Source: Ignavibacteria bacterium RIFCSPLOWO2_12_FULL_56_21 (lineage in GTDB: Bacteria > Bacteroidota > Ignavibacteria > UBA10030). Taken from it: a DNA stretch of 49,523 nt. A model generated the notes under the pieces. The model did no database searches. It had not been told where the DNA came from and saw nothing but the letters and a program-made list of their open reading frames with translations. Positions 23,512-33,553 of this stretch are shown here, one piece after another. The translations under genes were made by a program, and so were the position numbers. The DNA lies in the NCBI GenBank assembly GCA_001802945.1, contig MHAK01000091.1:1-49523 (forward strand), written 5' to 3'. Position 1 is the first letter of the stretch; every line of letters begins with the position of its first letter.

Positions 23512-26184
23512 ATGCAACGACTGACCATTCTTTTCATCCTCGTTGTGCTCCCGTTGAACCTGGTCTGGCCGGGGTCCACCGGCAAGATCGCCGGCCGCGT
23601 TCTCGATGCCGTAACCAAAGAGCCTCTTATCGGCGTCAGCGTCATGATCGAAGGGACGCGCCTCGGCGCTGCAACGGATGTCGATGGAATGTACACCATC
23701 CTCATCGTGCCTCCCGGGACCTATGTGGTCCGAGCATCCGCCATCGGATACCACCCCGCGTCCATGACAAACGTGAAGGTCTCTGTGGACCTCACCACGA
23801 AGGCCGACCTTGAGCTGACCGAGACGACGATACAGTTGAACCAGGAAGTGATCGTCGTCGCCCAGCGTCCCATTGTCCAACGCGACCTTACGTCGTCATC
23901 CGCCAAGGTCGATGCGGAGCAGATCAAGGCGTTCCCGGTCGAAGACGTGGCAGGATTGGTGAACCTTCAGGCAGGCGTGGTCGAAGGTCACTTCCGCGGC
24001 GGCCGCTCAGGAGAGGTGCTGTATCTGATCGACGGCATTCCCGTGACCGATGCGTATTCCGGCGGAGCGGGCATCACCGCTGAGAACCATTCCATTCTTG
24101 AACTTGAAGTCATCAGCGGAACGTTCAACGCGGAGTATGGACAGGCCATGTCCGGCGTTGTGAACCAGGTGACCAAAGAGGGATCCCGGAAGTTCCAGGG
24201 CAGCGTATCCGTGTATGGCGGCGATTATGTCAGCGGCCGTGATAATCTCTTTCTTGACCCCGATTCTGCACGACGCGGCAACCTGACAAACGAATTGTAT
24301 CCCGCGGACACGTATCAGAAGCTTCGTCCGAACGACATCGCGGATGTGCAAGCGAGCCTGAGCGGGCCGCTGATCGGAGAGGACATATCGTTCTTCATCT
24401 CCGGACGATTGTACAACAATGAAGGATATCTCTACGGACGCCGGATATTCCTGCCGACGGATTCCACGGATTACAGCTCGAACGACCCGTCCCGCTGGTA
24501 TCGTGGCGGCACCGGGGATAACGCGTATGTTCCGATGAATCCTGATAAACGCTCGACGATCCAGGGCAAGTTCACGTTCAGGGTCAGTGGCGCAAACAAG
24601 CTGCAATTGAACCTGATGCATCAGGACCGCACATGGCGCTCATACGATCATCGCTACAAGTACACTCCGGATGGAGCGTATCGCAACACGTCCACCGCCA
24701 GGATGGCGAGCGGAACGATGACGAGCACCGTGGGCGAAGCGACTTTCCTCGACCTTCATGCGGCATGGATCAGCAACCGGGAAAATATGTTCGTGTACGA
24801 AGACCCATACGACACCCTGTTCCCGGTCTACACTCGCCGGCTTTCCACCGGAGGGTCCGCATTCTTCACCGGCGGCGCGGAGGACCTTCACCTCCATCGG
24901 GAAACGCAGACTGTTATCGGCAAAGCGGACCTCCTCAGCCAGCCGACGCAACAGCACCAGATAAAAATGGGAGTGGAAGGTAAATGGTACCGGGTGTGGG
25001 TCAACAACTACGGGATCCAGAACGACCAAAGCACCAACTATCGTCCCCAGCCGGTGTACTTCGGACGTTCGGAATTCGCATCGGTCGTACTCTCTCCCCG
25101 TCAGTTTGCGGCGTATGTTCAGGACAAGATGGAATTCGACGACCTCATCGTCAATGTCGGTATCCGCGTCGACCACTTTGATTCTCAGGCAAGAATACTC
25201 ACAGATCAGCTCACGCTCAGCAGGCCGAAGCAGACGAAAGCGGCGCCGTTCGAATTCCAGGCCAGTCCGCGGTTCGGCCTGGCTTTCCCGATCACCGACC
25301 GCGGCGTTTTACACCTCTCCTATGGACATTTCTTCCAGATTCCGTCGTTCGACCTGCTGTTCCTGAACCCTTCCTACAATATCAATGCGACGGAATCATT
25401 TCAGGTCGGGAATCCCGGACTGAGGTCAGAACGGACGGTCGCCTATGAGCTCGGGTTGCAGCAACAACTCACCGACGATATTGGACTCGACGCTACAGTC
25501 TACTCGAAAGACGTGCGCAACCTCATCGGCACGCAGATCTTTGATATTGGCAACGGGAACAAATACTCGCAGTATGTGAACCAGGATTATGGGACGACGC
25601 GCGGCTTCATTCTTTCGTTCGAAAAACGGATGGGCGACGGTTTTGGAGCTTCTCTTGATTACACATTCCAGATCGCGAAGGGGAACGCCTCCGACCCGAA
25701 TTCGGTGTTCCTCGACAATCAGACCGACCCGCCGCGAGAAAGCCAGCATCAGCTTGCCCCACTCGATTGGGACAGGCGGCACTCGCTGAACCTTTCCATG
25801 ACATGGGGAAACAGCCAGGATTATACGGTCACTCTCATTACCCGCTTGGGGAGCGGATTGCCGTATACGCCGGCCCTGCAGAACCAGCGGACCGGCCTGC
25901 TCAACAGTGAAAACAGGCCGATGGTCTTCACTGCCGACATCTATGCGACGAAATCGATCCCTTTGCAGGGGGCCCAGATCAATGTGTTTGCGAAGGTGTA
26001 CAACGTGTTCGATTCGGAGAACGAGCTGGATGTGTTCACCGACACCGGCCGCGCGAACTACAGCCTGCAATCGGGTTACTCCGGCCGGCCGCGCGGTGTG
26101 AATTCCATAAAGGAATTCTACACGCGACCCGACTTCTATTCAGCGCCCAGACAAGTGATCATCGGATTCGAGGTGTCGCTATGA
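23512..26184 (+). CDS. TonB-dependent receptor of the glycan locus
   Basis: 890 residues. Signal peptide ~1-20, carboxypeptidase-regulatory-like domain ~24-110 (GKIAGRVLDAVTKEPLIGVS), plug ~120-240 (VEDVAGLVNLQAGVVEGHFR with RGGRSGEVLYLIDGIPV), then the barrel, ending YSAPRQVIIGFEVSL. Compared with SusC it is shorter (SusC is ~1000), and the gene is not followed by susD. Instead it overlaps by 4 bases a gene for a 1083-residue secreted protein and is then followed by a PorV-like gene. By context it imports oligosaccharides into the periplasm. A role in iron or vitamin uptake cannot be excluded from sequence alone. Confidence 0.92.
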   Translation: MQRLTILFILVVLPLNLVWPGSTGKIAGRVLDAVTKEPLIGVSVMIEGTRLGAATDVDGMYTILIVPPGTYVVRASAIGYHPASMTNVKVSVDLTTKADLELTETTIQLNQEVIVVAQRPIVQRDLTSSSAKVDAEQIKAFPVEDVAGLVNLQAGVVEGHFRGGRSGEVLYLIDGIPVTDAYSGGAGITAENHSILELEVISGTFNAEYGQAMSGVVNQVTKEGSRKFQGSVSVYGGDYVSGRDNLFLDPDSARRGNLTNELYPADTYQKLRPNDIADVQASLSGPLIGEDISFFISGRLYNNEGYLYGRRIFLPTDSTDYSSNDPSRWYRGGTGDNAYVPMNPDKRSTIQGKFTFRVSGANKLQLNLMHQDRTWRSYDHRYKYTPDGAYRNTSTARMASGTMTSTVGEATFLDLHAAWISNRENMFVYEDPYDTLFPVYTRRLSTGGSAFFTGGAEDLHLHRETQTVIGKADLLSQPTQQHQIKMGVEGKWYRVWVNNYGIQNDQSTNYRPQPVYFGRSEFASVVLSPRQFAAYVQDKMEFDDLIVNVGIRVDHFDSQARILTDQLTLSRPKQTKAAPFEFQASPRFGLAFPITDRGVLHLSYGHFFQIPSFDLLFLNPSYNINATESFQVGNPGLRSERTVAYELGLQQQLTDDIGLDATVYSKDVRNLIGTQIFDIGNGNKYSQYVNQDYGTTRGFILSFEKRMGDGFGASLDYTFQIAKGNASDPNSVFLDNQTDPPRESQHQLAPLDWDRRHSLNLSMTWGNSQDYTVTLITRLGSGLPYTPALQNQRTGLLNSENRPMVFTADIYATKSIPLQGAQINVFAKVYNVFDSENELDVFTDTGRANYSLQSGYSGRPRGVNSIKEFYTRPDFYSAPRQVIIGFEVSL

Positions 26185-29100
26185 GCCGAAACCGATCGTT
26201 GCTCGTTACGCTCGCTGTAGCCGGGTTCATGTCTGCGTCGTGGTCGCAGCGTTTCATCGACCCCAACAAAGGAAACCTCATCTACACCAAGAAGGGGATC
26301 ATGGACGGAAATCTCGTCCGCACCATATTTTTGAACCACGGTGAAGTGGCGCACTATCCGGACAAACCGTCCGGCGAATGGCCGAAAGGTACGGGACATC
26401 AGTACATCGACGGCGTGGCCGTGATCGTGCAGTCGGAAACCCGCGACTCGACCGGAGCCGTCATCCATCCGCTCGAAACGAACTATCGGGAGTTCAACCG
26501 TAAGGACCCGGTAACCCGAATTCCCTGGGGCTGGGAACCGCTACCCGGGTACGCGCGCCAGACGCAAGACGAGCCGGCGATGAGCAGCAAACCGTCGACA
26601 TGGCCCCCGTTCTGGCCCGACCGGAGCCCGGAATGGAACGGCCTCTGGAACGGGTTCTTCGGACGCGGCATTCTCAATGCGGACCTCGAGACATATTTCC
26701 GGATGGACGACGCGGCCGACAAGCAATACGCGTACCGACCGGATCCGACTGATACGACGCGGGGCGGTCTTGGACTGCAGGTGGCTGTCCGCGGATTTCA
26801 ATGGTCCCAGGTGCTCGCTTCGGAAGTGATCTTCTGGTACTACGAGATCACGAACATTGCGAAGCAGGATTACACCAAGACGGTGTTCGCGCAGTACGTC
26901 GATTGGGGCATCGGCGGCACCGACGACTCCAGCGACGACGCCGGACTGTTCGACACTCAGCTGGACATTGCGTATGCCTTCGACGGCGACGGGATCGGAT
27001 CTCCCGCGAATTGGTCCCCCGTGGGGATGGCCGGATACGCCTTCCTGGAAAGTCCGGGCATCACCAAGGATTCTCTGGGGCTTCCGCACAACCTCGACGA
27101 TGACGACGACGGCATAGTGGACGAAAGCCGGGACAATGACGCAGGCCTGAAGATCGAAGGACGGTCGAACGTGATCGCGGACTTGAACAACCGGTACACG
27201 ATGAGCAAGTTTCTGTCGTTCTATTCCCTGCTTTCGATGAACGAAATTGTCGCCGTACAGCAAGGAGTCTGGTGGACGGGTGATGAGAACGCGAACTGGC
27301 GAATATTCACGGACATCGACAACGACGATGTGTGGGAGGAGGGAGAGCCGTTGAACGACGATGTGGGGTCGGACGGCCTCTCACCGTTCGACGATGCGTA
27401 CGCCGGTCCCGATGCCGACAGCACGCAGGGGAACGGTCGCCCCGACCAGGGAGAACCGAACTTCGGAATTCTGGACAAGGATGAATCGGACCAGCTCGGT
27501 CTGACCGGCTTCAGCATCTTTCCGGTGCATTTTTATGAGCTTCACAATGACGAACAGAACTGGAATGTGCTGACGACGCCCATCGATACCACTGGTTTTC
27601 AACAGTTGAACGACGTCAATTTGGGAATGTACTTTTCGGCGGGCGCACGCCGCGATCAATCGAGCGGATTTCCGGGGAATCTTTTCCCGCTGCGACAGTT
27701 GCAGACGGAGCGATTCTCCATGGCGCTGCTTTTCGGCGACGACCGGAATGACCTGGTGCGCCGCAAGCGGACCGTGCAGCAGATCTACAATGCTAATTAC
27801 CGGTTCGCAAAGCCGCCGGACAAGCCGCTTGTCACTGCGATCCCGGGCGACCACAAGGTGACGTTGTACTGGGATGATCGCGCGGAACGGTCGTTCGACC
27901 CCTTCCTCCAGCAATATGATTTCCAGGGGTACCGCATTTACCGGAGCACGGAACCGAGCTTCCTGGAAAACCTCATTATTACGGATGCCTACGGCAAGGC
28001 GACGTTCCATAAGCCGCTTGCTCAGTTCGACCTCGTCGATTCCATTCAGGGACTTCATCCCATAGACATCAACGGTGTGATGTTCGACCTGGGGAGCAAC
28101 ACCGGCCTCCGGCACACGTATGTCGACACCGACGTTCAAAACGGACAGACCTATTATTACGCCGTCGTCTCGTATGACAACGGATTTTACACGATAACAA
28201 CGGACGGCAAGGAAGACGGCATTGCCCCCTCCGAGTGCAGCGCCGTTATTCGGGCGGACCTCAGCGGGAACGTCAAACCGGATGTGAATACGGCAGTCGT
28301 CGTTCCGCGAGCGCCCTCTGCGGGCTATCGTGCGCCGGGTTTTGAAGGGTTGATCTTTCACAATGGACCGGGCACTGGGACATTCACCATCGAGGTTCTG
28401 AATCCAGACTCAGTCAAGTCGGGTCACACGTATCAGGTCACGTTCACCAATCCCACGGCATTCCAGAACAGTCCCAACCCATCGTTCGTCTTGACGGATG
28501 CGTCAGATGCGCGTGTTCTGAGTCCGTCAAAGAACGCCGTAGGCCAGCCGGAAGAGACCGCCATTGTCGATGGGTATATCGGCTACGTGCGCAACGATCC
28601 GGCCATCACTGTGAACTCTGCCCAATCCGGATGGACCGTCGGCAACTCGAACCTGACGGTCAAAATATCTACTCTTCAGACCGACCTGGGATACCAAAAT
28701 GTAGCCGTCTCATATCCTGCGGACTTTGAGGTACGCTTGTCCGACCAGGTTGTGGACACATCGACGCAAACAGGATTCTTCGATACGCCCATACCGACCA
28801 GATTCACGGTGTGGAATGTGACGGAAAACCGGAAGGCGTACTTTAAACTCGCCGACAATCGGTCGGATTCATCGTTCGCCCCCGGCAATGTCCTCATTAT
28901 AGCAACGGGCGACAGTCTGGGGAAGAAGCCTGTCATGGGCAATTACCGGGCCGCTTGGAAGATCGAGCTGTTCGTCGACACGCTTGCCGGTGCTTTGCGT
29001 TTGCCGCAGCCGGGGGATATCTACCGATTTGTCACGACAAAGCCGTTCCGTTCCGGGGAGTCGTTCCAGTTCACCATGCGAACGGCTTCTATCAACAATG

Positions 29101-29432
29101 CAATTGCGGTTAGAGAGCTGGAGAACATTGCGGTTGTTCCGAATCCCTATGTAGGTGCCGCATCCTGGGAGCCGCAGAGCCTCTTCCGCACTGGACGCGG
29201 CGAGCGTCGGGTGCATTTCATCCACCTCCCGGCCCTGTGCACGATTCGGGTGTATACGGTCAGCGGGAATCTCGTGCAGACCCTGACACGGGACGCGGCT
29301 ATCGACGATGGGCAAATCTCCTGGAATCTTGTTTCCCGCGACGGCATGGATGTCAGCTACGGGCTGTATGTGTACCATGTCGAAGCCCCCGGCATCGGGG
29401 AAAAAGTTGGAACATTCGCCATCATCAAGTAA
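26181..29432 (+). CDS. Large secreted surface protein paired with the TonB receptor
   Basis: 1083 residues, no known enzymatic domain recognised. Signal peptide ~1-22 (FMSASWSQ). Residues ~25-560 form a large unassigned region rich in Trp and Tyr (PPFWPDRSPEWNGLWNGFFG). It holds several acidic calcium-type loops (NLDDDDDGIVDESRDNDAG; DIDNDDVWEEGEPLNDD; GPDADSTQGNGRPDQGEPN). A fibronectin-III-like module follows (~575-690: PLVTAIPGDHKVTLYWDDRA ... GQTYYYAVVSYD). The last ~90 residues resemble a T9SS sorting domain (VVPNPYVGAASW ... YGLYVYHVEAPG). It is translationally coupled to the receptor gene. Inference: an outer-surface glycan-binding partner that takes the place of SusD. Confidence 0.75.
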   Translation: MSRNRSLLVTLAVAGFMSASWSQRFIDPNKGNLIYTKKGIMDGNLVRTIFLNHGEVAHYPDKPSGEWPKGTGHQYIDGVAVIVQSETRDSTGAVIHPLETNYREFNRKDPVTRIPWGWEPLPGYARQTQDEPAMSSKPSTWPPFWPDRSPEWNGLWNGFFGRGILNADLETYFRMDDAADKQYAYRPDPTDTTRGGLGLQVAVRGFQWSQVLASEVIFWYYEITNIAKQDYTKTVFAQYVDWGIGGTDDSSDDAGLFDTQLDIAYAFDGDGIGSPANWSPVGMAGYAFLESPGITKDSLGLPHNLDDDDDGIVDESRDNDAGLKIEGRSNVIADLNNRYTMSKFLSFYSLLSMNEIVAVQQGVWWTGDENANWRIFTDIDNDDVWEEGEPLNDDVGSDGLSPFDDAYAGPDADSTQGNGRPDQGEPNFGILDKDESDQLGLTGFSIFPVHFYELHNDEQNWNVLTTPIDTTGFQQLNDVNLGMYFSAGARRDQSSGFPGNLFPLRQLQTERFSMALLFGDDRNDLVRRKRTVQQIYNANYRFAKPPDKPLVTAIPGDHKVTLYWDDRAERSFDPFLQQYDFQGYRIYRSTEPSFLENLIITDAYGKATFHKPLAQFDLVDSIQGLHPIDINGVMFDLGSNTGLRHTYVDTDVQNGQTYYYAVVSYDNGFYTITTDGKEDGIAPSECSAVIRADLSGNVKPDVNTAVVVPRAPSAGYRAPGFEGLIFHNGPGTGTFTIEVLNPDSVKSGHTYQVTFTNPTAFQNSPNPSFVLTDASDARVLSPSKNAVGQPEETAIVDGYIGYVRNDPAITVNSAQSGWTVGNSNLTVKISTLQTDLGYQNVAVSYPADFEVRLSDQVVDTSTQTGFFDTPIPTRFTVWNVTENRKAYFKLADNRSDSSFAPGNVLIIATGDSLGKKPVMGNYRAAWKIELFVDTLAGALRLPQPGDIYRFVTTKPFRSGESFQFTMRTASINNAIAVRELENIAVVPNPYVGAASWEPQSLFRTGRGERRVHFIHLPALCTIRVYTVSGNLVQTLTRDAAIDDGQISWNLVSRDGMDVSYGLYVYHVEAPGIGEKVGTFAIIK

Positions 29433-29444
29433 GGCGGACATACC

Positions 29445-30485
29445 ATGAAGGGACTCTCGCTCTGGTTCGTGGCGGCGCTCTCGTTGACGGCAGCGTCCAC
29501 CTCTTCCGGACAGTTTACCAACAGGAATGTGTCGAAATCCGGGACGACCGCCGCCTCATTCCTGGAGATCCCGGTGGGTGGACGTGCGATCGCCCTCGGG
29601 TCGGCGTACGCGGCTGTGACTGGTGACGCATCGACGCTGTACTGGAATCCGGCGGGTGCAGCGCGGTTGGAGGGCACCCACATTCTCTTCTCCCACAATG
29701 CCTGGTTCGCAGACCTGCGGTTCGATTACGCAGCGACGACAATTGGCCTGGGAGATGTTGGGACGCTCGGCCTTAGCCTGACCTCGCTCAGTTCCGGCGA
29801 CATGCCGGTGCGGACAGTCGACCGTCCGGAGGGAACCGGCGAACTCTTCAACACGTCGAGCATAGCAGTCGGGCTACATTATGCGCGGAATCTGTCGGAC
29901 AGGTTCTCGATCGGTTTCACGGGCAAATACATCAGGGAAAGTATCTGGCACATGCAGGCCCAGGCGTTTGCCGTCGATATCGGAGCTTTGTTCACGACCC
30001 CATTTTTCAACGGGCTACGTATCGGCGCGCTCATCTCGAACTTCGGCACCGATCTCAAGCTTGAAGGACGAGATACGCGAACGTTCATCCGTGCAGACGA
30101 ACGCTATATGGGGAGCAACGACAGAATCCCGACGAACATCGAAATGGATACTTGGCCCCTGCCGCTGAATTTTCAGTTCGGCGTTGCAACAGACGTAGTA
30201 AAGGACGAGGCGTACCGACTGACAGTCGCAGTCGATGCGCTGCATCCGAGCGACAACTACGAGAGCGTCAATGTCGGCGGAGAGTTCGCATTCTCAGAGC
30301 TTCTGTTCATCAGGGGTGGATACCGGTCCCTTGGCCTGTTCGACCGCGTAGGAGGCTTCACATTCGGCGGCGGAATACTCACTGAGCTGTTCAGTGACGG
30401 TCTTCGGGGGAGCGTAGATTACGCGAATGCCAACTACGGCCGTCTGAATGCCGTGCATATACTAACTGTAGCAGTCATTCTGTAG
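29445..30485 (+). CDS. PorV/PorQ-family outer-membrane protein
   Basis: 346 residues. Signal peptide ~1-23 and a FadL/UPF0164-like barrel. Conserved starts of the family are clear: FLEIPVGGRAIALGSAYAAV, then GDASTLYWNPAGAARL and the C-terminal pattern VDYANANYGRLNAVHILTV. In T9SS bacteria PorV shuttles cargo with a C-terminal sorting domain from the translocon to the attachment complex, and PorQ-like paralogues exist. It lies 12 bases after the 1083-residue cargo-like protein. That suggests a dedicated PorV-type partner, though a substrate channel is also possible. Confidence 0.85.
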   Translation: MKGLSLWFVAALSLTAASTSSGQFTNRNVSKSGTTAASFLEIPVGGRAIALGSAYAAVTGDASTLYWNPAGAARLEGTHILFSHNAWFADLRFDYAATTIGLGDVGTLGLSLTSLSSGDMPVRTVDRPEGTGELFNTSSIAVGLHYARNLSDRFSIGFTGKYIRESIWHMQAQAFAVDIGALFTTPFFNGLRIGALISNFGTDLKLEGRDTRTFIRADERYMGSNDRIPTNIEMDTWPLPLNFQFGVATDVVKDEAYRLTVAVDALHPSDNYESVNVGGEFAFSELLFIRGGYRSLGLFDRVGGFTFGGGILTELFSDGLRGSVDYANANYGRLNAVHILTVAVIL

Positions 30486-30528
30486 ATTGTCGTTTGTGTG
30501 CCAATTCTTCTTCGGTAGAATATCCTCA

Positions 30529-31854
30529 ATGTGCACTTTCTGGAAGCACGTTCTCCGCGGTACGTTTTCATTCTTGGCATTGAGTTTCGTTGTACTCCCG
30601 GGTTGCCGCGAACATAGCCCGGATACTGCTCCGGTAACCGACGTCGTCACCCTCACCTATTGGCCCGCACCAAATCCGCAGGAAGTGGCTTTTGCCGACA
30701 CGATCGTGCGGCAGTGGAACCGGCTTCATCCTCGCATACAGGTCCGGATGCAATCGATTCCCGTCAGTGTCTCGACTGAAGAAGTCTTGCTCGCCGCGAT
30801 TGCCGGAGGCACAACGCCGGACATCTGTTCGAATATTTGGCCCGGAGCCCTCCATGAATACACGCGCGCAGGGGGACTCCTGAGACTCGATCGATTCGCC
30901 GATTTCGACTCGGTCGCGCGATCACGAACACCGGACCCGCTGCTTCAAACGTTCCGATCGCCGGACGGCGGATTCCATCAAATGCCCTGGAAAACGAATC
31001 CTGTGATGATGTTCTACAACAGGACGCTGTTCGAAGAATCGGGCGTCGAACTCGCACCGCGGACGTATTCCGAATACTTTGCGGCGGCGCAGAAACTCAC
31101 GCGCGACCGGAACGGCGACGGCATCATCGACGTGTGGGCGGGGGAGCGCGACATCCGGCCGATCTGGTGGCAGAGATTGTTCGACGTATTCCCGTTCACG
31201 ATCGCCGCATCCGGAGGACGAACGCTGTTCGAGCAGGGGGAACCCGCGTTCGCCACGCCCGCAACTGAGGGAGTGTTCGCCTTCTTCCAGCGCTGCTATG
31301 CGGAAGGATACTACCCGCATACGTATTTTGCGGGCGGAGATCCCTTTATTCTGGAAAAGAAAGCGACGCAATTCTCGGGTCCTTATCTCGTCGCCACGCT
31401 GCAATCGCTCGCTCCCCGATTGAGGTTCGGCGTCGTTCCTCTGCCGGTGCCCGACGATCACACGGGTCCCGTGCACACCTACGGCGATTACAAAAATATT
31501 GCGATCTTCACGACGACGCGGTACCCCGCGGAGGCCTGGGAATTTGTGAAGTTCATGGTCGACGCCCGGCAAGACCTGCTGCTGTTGACGGTGGCGAACC
31601 AGCTGCCCGTCAGGGGCGACCTTCTTACCAATCGGATGTTCGCTCCGTATTTTGAAAAAAATCCGATGATCAGGTCGTTCGCGGAACAGGTGCCGTACAC
31701 CAGAGGAGTGGATGCGGCGCCGGACCTCAAAGAACTGTTCGACGCGTTGTCGCAAGAGTACGAATCGTGCGCGGTCTACGGCCGAAAGACTCCCTCGCAG
31801 GCCGTGCTCGACGCCCAAGAACGGATCCGGGCGATCGTGGACTGGAATCGATGA
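30529..31854 (+). CDS. Extracellular solute-binding lipoprotein of an ABC sugar importer
   Basis: The start is taken as ATG 30529, giving a lipoprotein signal peptide with lipobox LPGC (Cys26). An upstream TTG at 30487 would add 14 residues. About 441 residues of the family 1 (MalE/UgpB) type: TLTYWPAPNPQEVAFADTIV, AIAGGTTPDICSNIW, MPWKTNPVMMFYNRTLFEES and GGDPFILEKKATQFSGPYLV, then the usual YPAEAWEFVKFMV. It also contains GDGIIDVWAGERDI, a calcium-like loop seen in some binding proteins. It binds an oligosaccharide in the periplasm and hands it to the two permeases that follow, the first overlapping by 4 bases. The ATPase gene is not in this window and may be shared (MsmK/UgpC-type). Confidence 0.92.
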   Translation: MCTFWKHVLRGTFSFLALSFVVLPGCREHSPDTAPVTDVVTLTYWPAPNPQEVAFADTIVRQWNRLHPRIQVRMQSIPVSVSTEEVLLAAIAGGTTPDICSNIWPGALHEYTRAGGLLRLDRFADFDSVARSRTPDPLLQTFRSPDGGFHQMPWKTNPVMMFYNRTLFEESGVELAPRTYSEYFAAAQKLTRDRNGDGIIDVWAGERDIRPIWWQRLFDVFPFTIAASGGRTLFEQGEPAFATPATEGVFAFFQRCYAEGYYPHTYFAGGDPFILEKKATQFSGPYLVATLQSLAPRLRFGVVPLPVPDDHTGPVHTYGDYKNIAIFTTTRYPAEAWEFVKFMVDARQDLLLLTVANQLPVRGDLLTNRMFAPYFEKNPMIRSFAEQVPYTRGVDAAPDLKELFDALSQEYESCAVYGRKTPSQAVLDAQERIRAIVDWNR

Positions 31855-32741
31855 ATGCCCATTCGCACACGGACACGCCGCGCCATGCGGACCGCGTCGG
31901 GTACGCCCTCGTGTCGCCGTATGTCGTATTCTTCCTGCTCTTCGTCGGATACCCGCTGATCTTCTCGTTCGTCCTGATGTTCCATCGATGGAACATCGTC
32001 ACGCCGATGGAGTGGATCGGTCTCCGCAACTTTGAACGTTTGTTGGGCGACCCGCTCTTCTATGCGTCGATCACCAACACCTTCATCTTCCTCTTTGTTC
32101 ACATCCCTCTCCAGCTTGCGGCGGCCCTGGGAATCGCCGTCCTGCTCAACATGAACGTACGATTCCGCGGCTTCTTCAGGACCCTGTATTTCCTGCCGGT
32201 TGTGGTCTCCGGAGTTGTCGTGACGATACTCTGGCAGCAACTGTATGCGTACGACGCGGGTTTGCTGAACAGGTTGATGACGGCTCTGGGTGCGGCGAGA
32301 ATTCCCTGGCTCGTCAACCCGGACATCGCCATGGGGTCGATCGCCATCATGGCAACGTGGAAAAATGTCGGAATATACATAGTCCTGTTTCTTGCCGGAC
32401 TGCAAAATATTCCGTCGGAACTGTACGAATCGGCGAGCCTGGACGGGGCGTCCCCGGCCGCAAGATTCTTCCGGATCACGCTTCCGATGCTGAACCCGAC
32501 CGTCGTGGTAGTGCTCGTCCTGTCGACGATCGGCGGATTCTCGCTCTTTATCGAGCCGTATGTGCTCACAGGAGGAGGTCCGATGCAAAGCACTCTGTCG
32601 GGTGTCCTCTATATATATTACCAGGCGTTCAATTTTGGCCATATGGGATATGCCGCGACGCTCGGCTTCGTACTCGCCGTTCTCGTGTTCGCCGTGGTCG
32701 TTCTGCAACGGAAATCGGTGGAAACGGAGGGAACCGTATGA
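31851..32741 (+). CDS. ABC sugar permease, MalF/UgpA type
   Basis: 296 residues from the ATG that overlaps the binding-protein stop (ATGA). Six membrane helices, starting VGYALVSPYVVFFLLFVGYP. The EAA loop that contacts the ATPase is SELYESASLDGASPAARFFR followed by ITLPMLNP. This is the first of a heterodimeric permease pair; it ends in a 4-base overlap with the second. Substrate: an oligosaccharide or sugar alcohol glycoside, by context a mannoside. Confidence 0.94.
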   Translation: MNAHSHTDTPRHADRVGYALVSPYVVFFLLFVGYPLIFSFVLMFHRWNIVTPMEWIGLRNFERLLGDPLFYASITNTFIFLFVHIPLQLAAALGIAVLLNMNVRFRGFFRTLYFLPVVVSGVVVTILWQQLYAYDAGLLNRLMTALGAARIPWLVNPDIAMGSIAIMATWKNVGIYIVLFLAGLQNIPSELYESASLDGASPAARFFRITLPMLNPTVVVVLVLSTIGGFSLFIEPYVLTGGGPMQSTLSGVLYIYYQAFNFGHMGYAATLGFVLAVLVFAVVVLQRKSVETEGTV

Positions 32742-33547
32742 AACGCGGCCTTCTCTATGCCGTCCTGATTGCGGGCGCCGTGGTGTTCGCCTATCCGTTC
32801 CTGTGGATGTTCGCATCGTCGCTCAAGCCGGAGGCTGAGATCGGCGGGTTCGGACTTTGGTCGTCGTCCGCAGGATTTCACAATTATGCCGAGGTCTTTT
32901 CGCGAATTCCCATCGGCCGCGCCCTCTTCAACAGCATTCTCACGTCGACGATCAGCACGACCTCCGTCATTGTGTTCGGTTCGATGGTCGGTTATGCGCT
33001 TGCCCGGTTGAATTTCCGAGGGCGTGACGGACTGTATTATCTGATCCTGTTCACGATGATGGTGCCGTTCCAGGTCACGCTGATCCCGCAATACGTGCTG
33101 ATGGTCGCCCTCGGCATTACCGATACCTATCTCGCGATTGTGGCTCCCACGCTCCTGAGCGCATTCAGCATTGTGCTGTTCCGCCAATTCTTCCGAGGAA
33201 TTCCGCAGGCCTTTATCGACGCAGCCCGGATCGACGGATGCTCGGAATGGACGATCCTGCGCCGCATTATCTTGCCGATGGCGCGGCCCGTCGTTGTGAC
33301 AGTCGCCATCCTGACCTTCATGACGAGCTGGAATGAGGTGCTGTGGCCCCTCATCGTCGTCCGGGAGCGCTCACTTATGACCATGCCGCAGCTCGTTACG
33401 TTGTTCACGATCGGCGGCGAATCGGAAGCTCTGCTCGGATTACAACTCGCGGCCGCGACGCTGCTCGCATTGCCGATCATCGTCGGCTACAGCTTCTTTC
33501 AGCGGTCGTTCATCGAAAGCATGGCGTCCGCAGGCATCAAAGGATAA
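32738..33547 (+). CDS. ABC sugar permease, MalG/UgpE type
   Basis: 269 residues from the ATG that overlaps the previous stop codon; longer frames upstream run within the first permease gene and are rejected. Six membrane helices, beginning LLYAVLIAGAVVFAYPFLWM followed by the family's ASSLKPEAE. EAA loop: QAFIDAARIDGCSEWTILRR then IILPMARPV. It ends 6 bases before the foldase-like gene. Confidence 0.94.
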   Translation: MKRGLLYAVLIAGAVVFAYPFLWMFASSLKPEAEIGGFGLWSSSAGFHNYAEVFSRIPIGRALFNSILTSTISTTSVIVFGSMVGYALARLNFRGRDGLYYLILFTMMVPFQVTLIPQYVLMVALGITDTYLAIVAPTLLSAFSIVLFRQFFRGIPQAFIDAARIDGCSEWTILRRIILPMARPVVVTVAILTFMTSWNEVLWPLIVVRERSLMTMPQLVTLFTIGGESEALLGLQLAAATLLALPIIVGYSFFQRSFIESMASAGIKG

Positions 33548-33553
33548 CTGCGC

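Noticed and set aside
27381-28361. Open frame of 326 codons on the minus strand
   Set aside because: Antisense of the 1083-residue surface protein gene, with no recognisable motif.
31776-32816. Open frame of 346 codons on the minus strand
   Set aside because: Antisense of the first ABC permease gene, which has clear membrane helices and an EAA motif.
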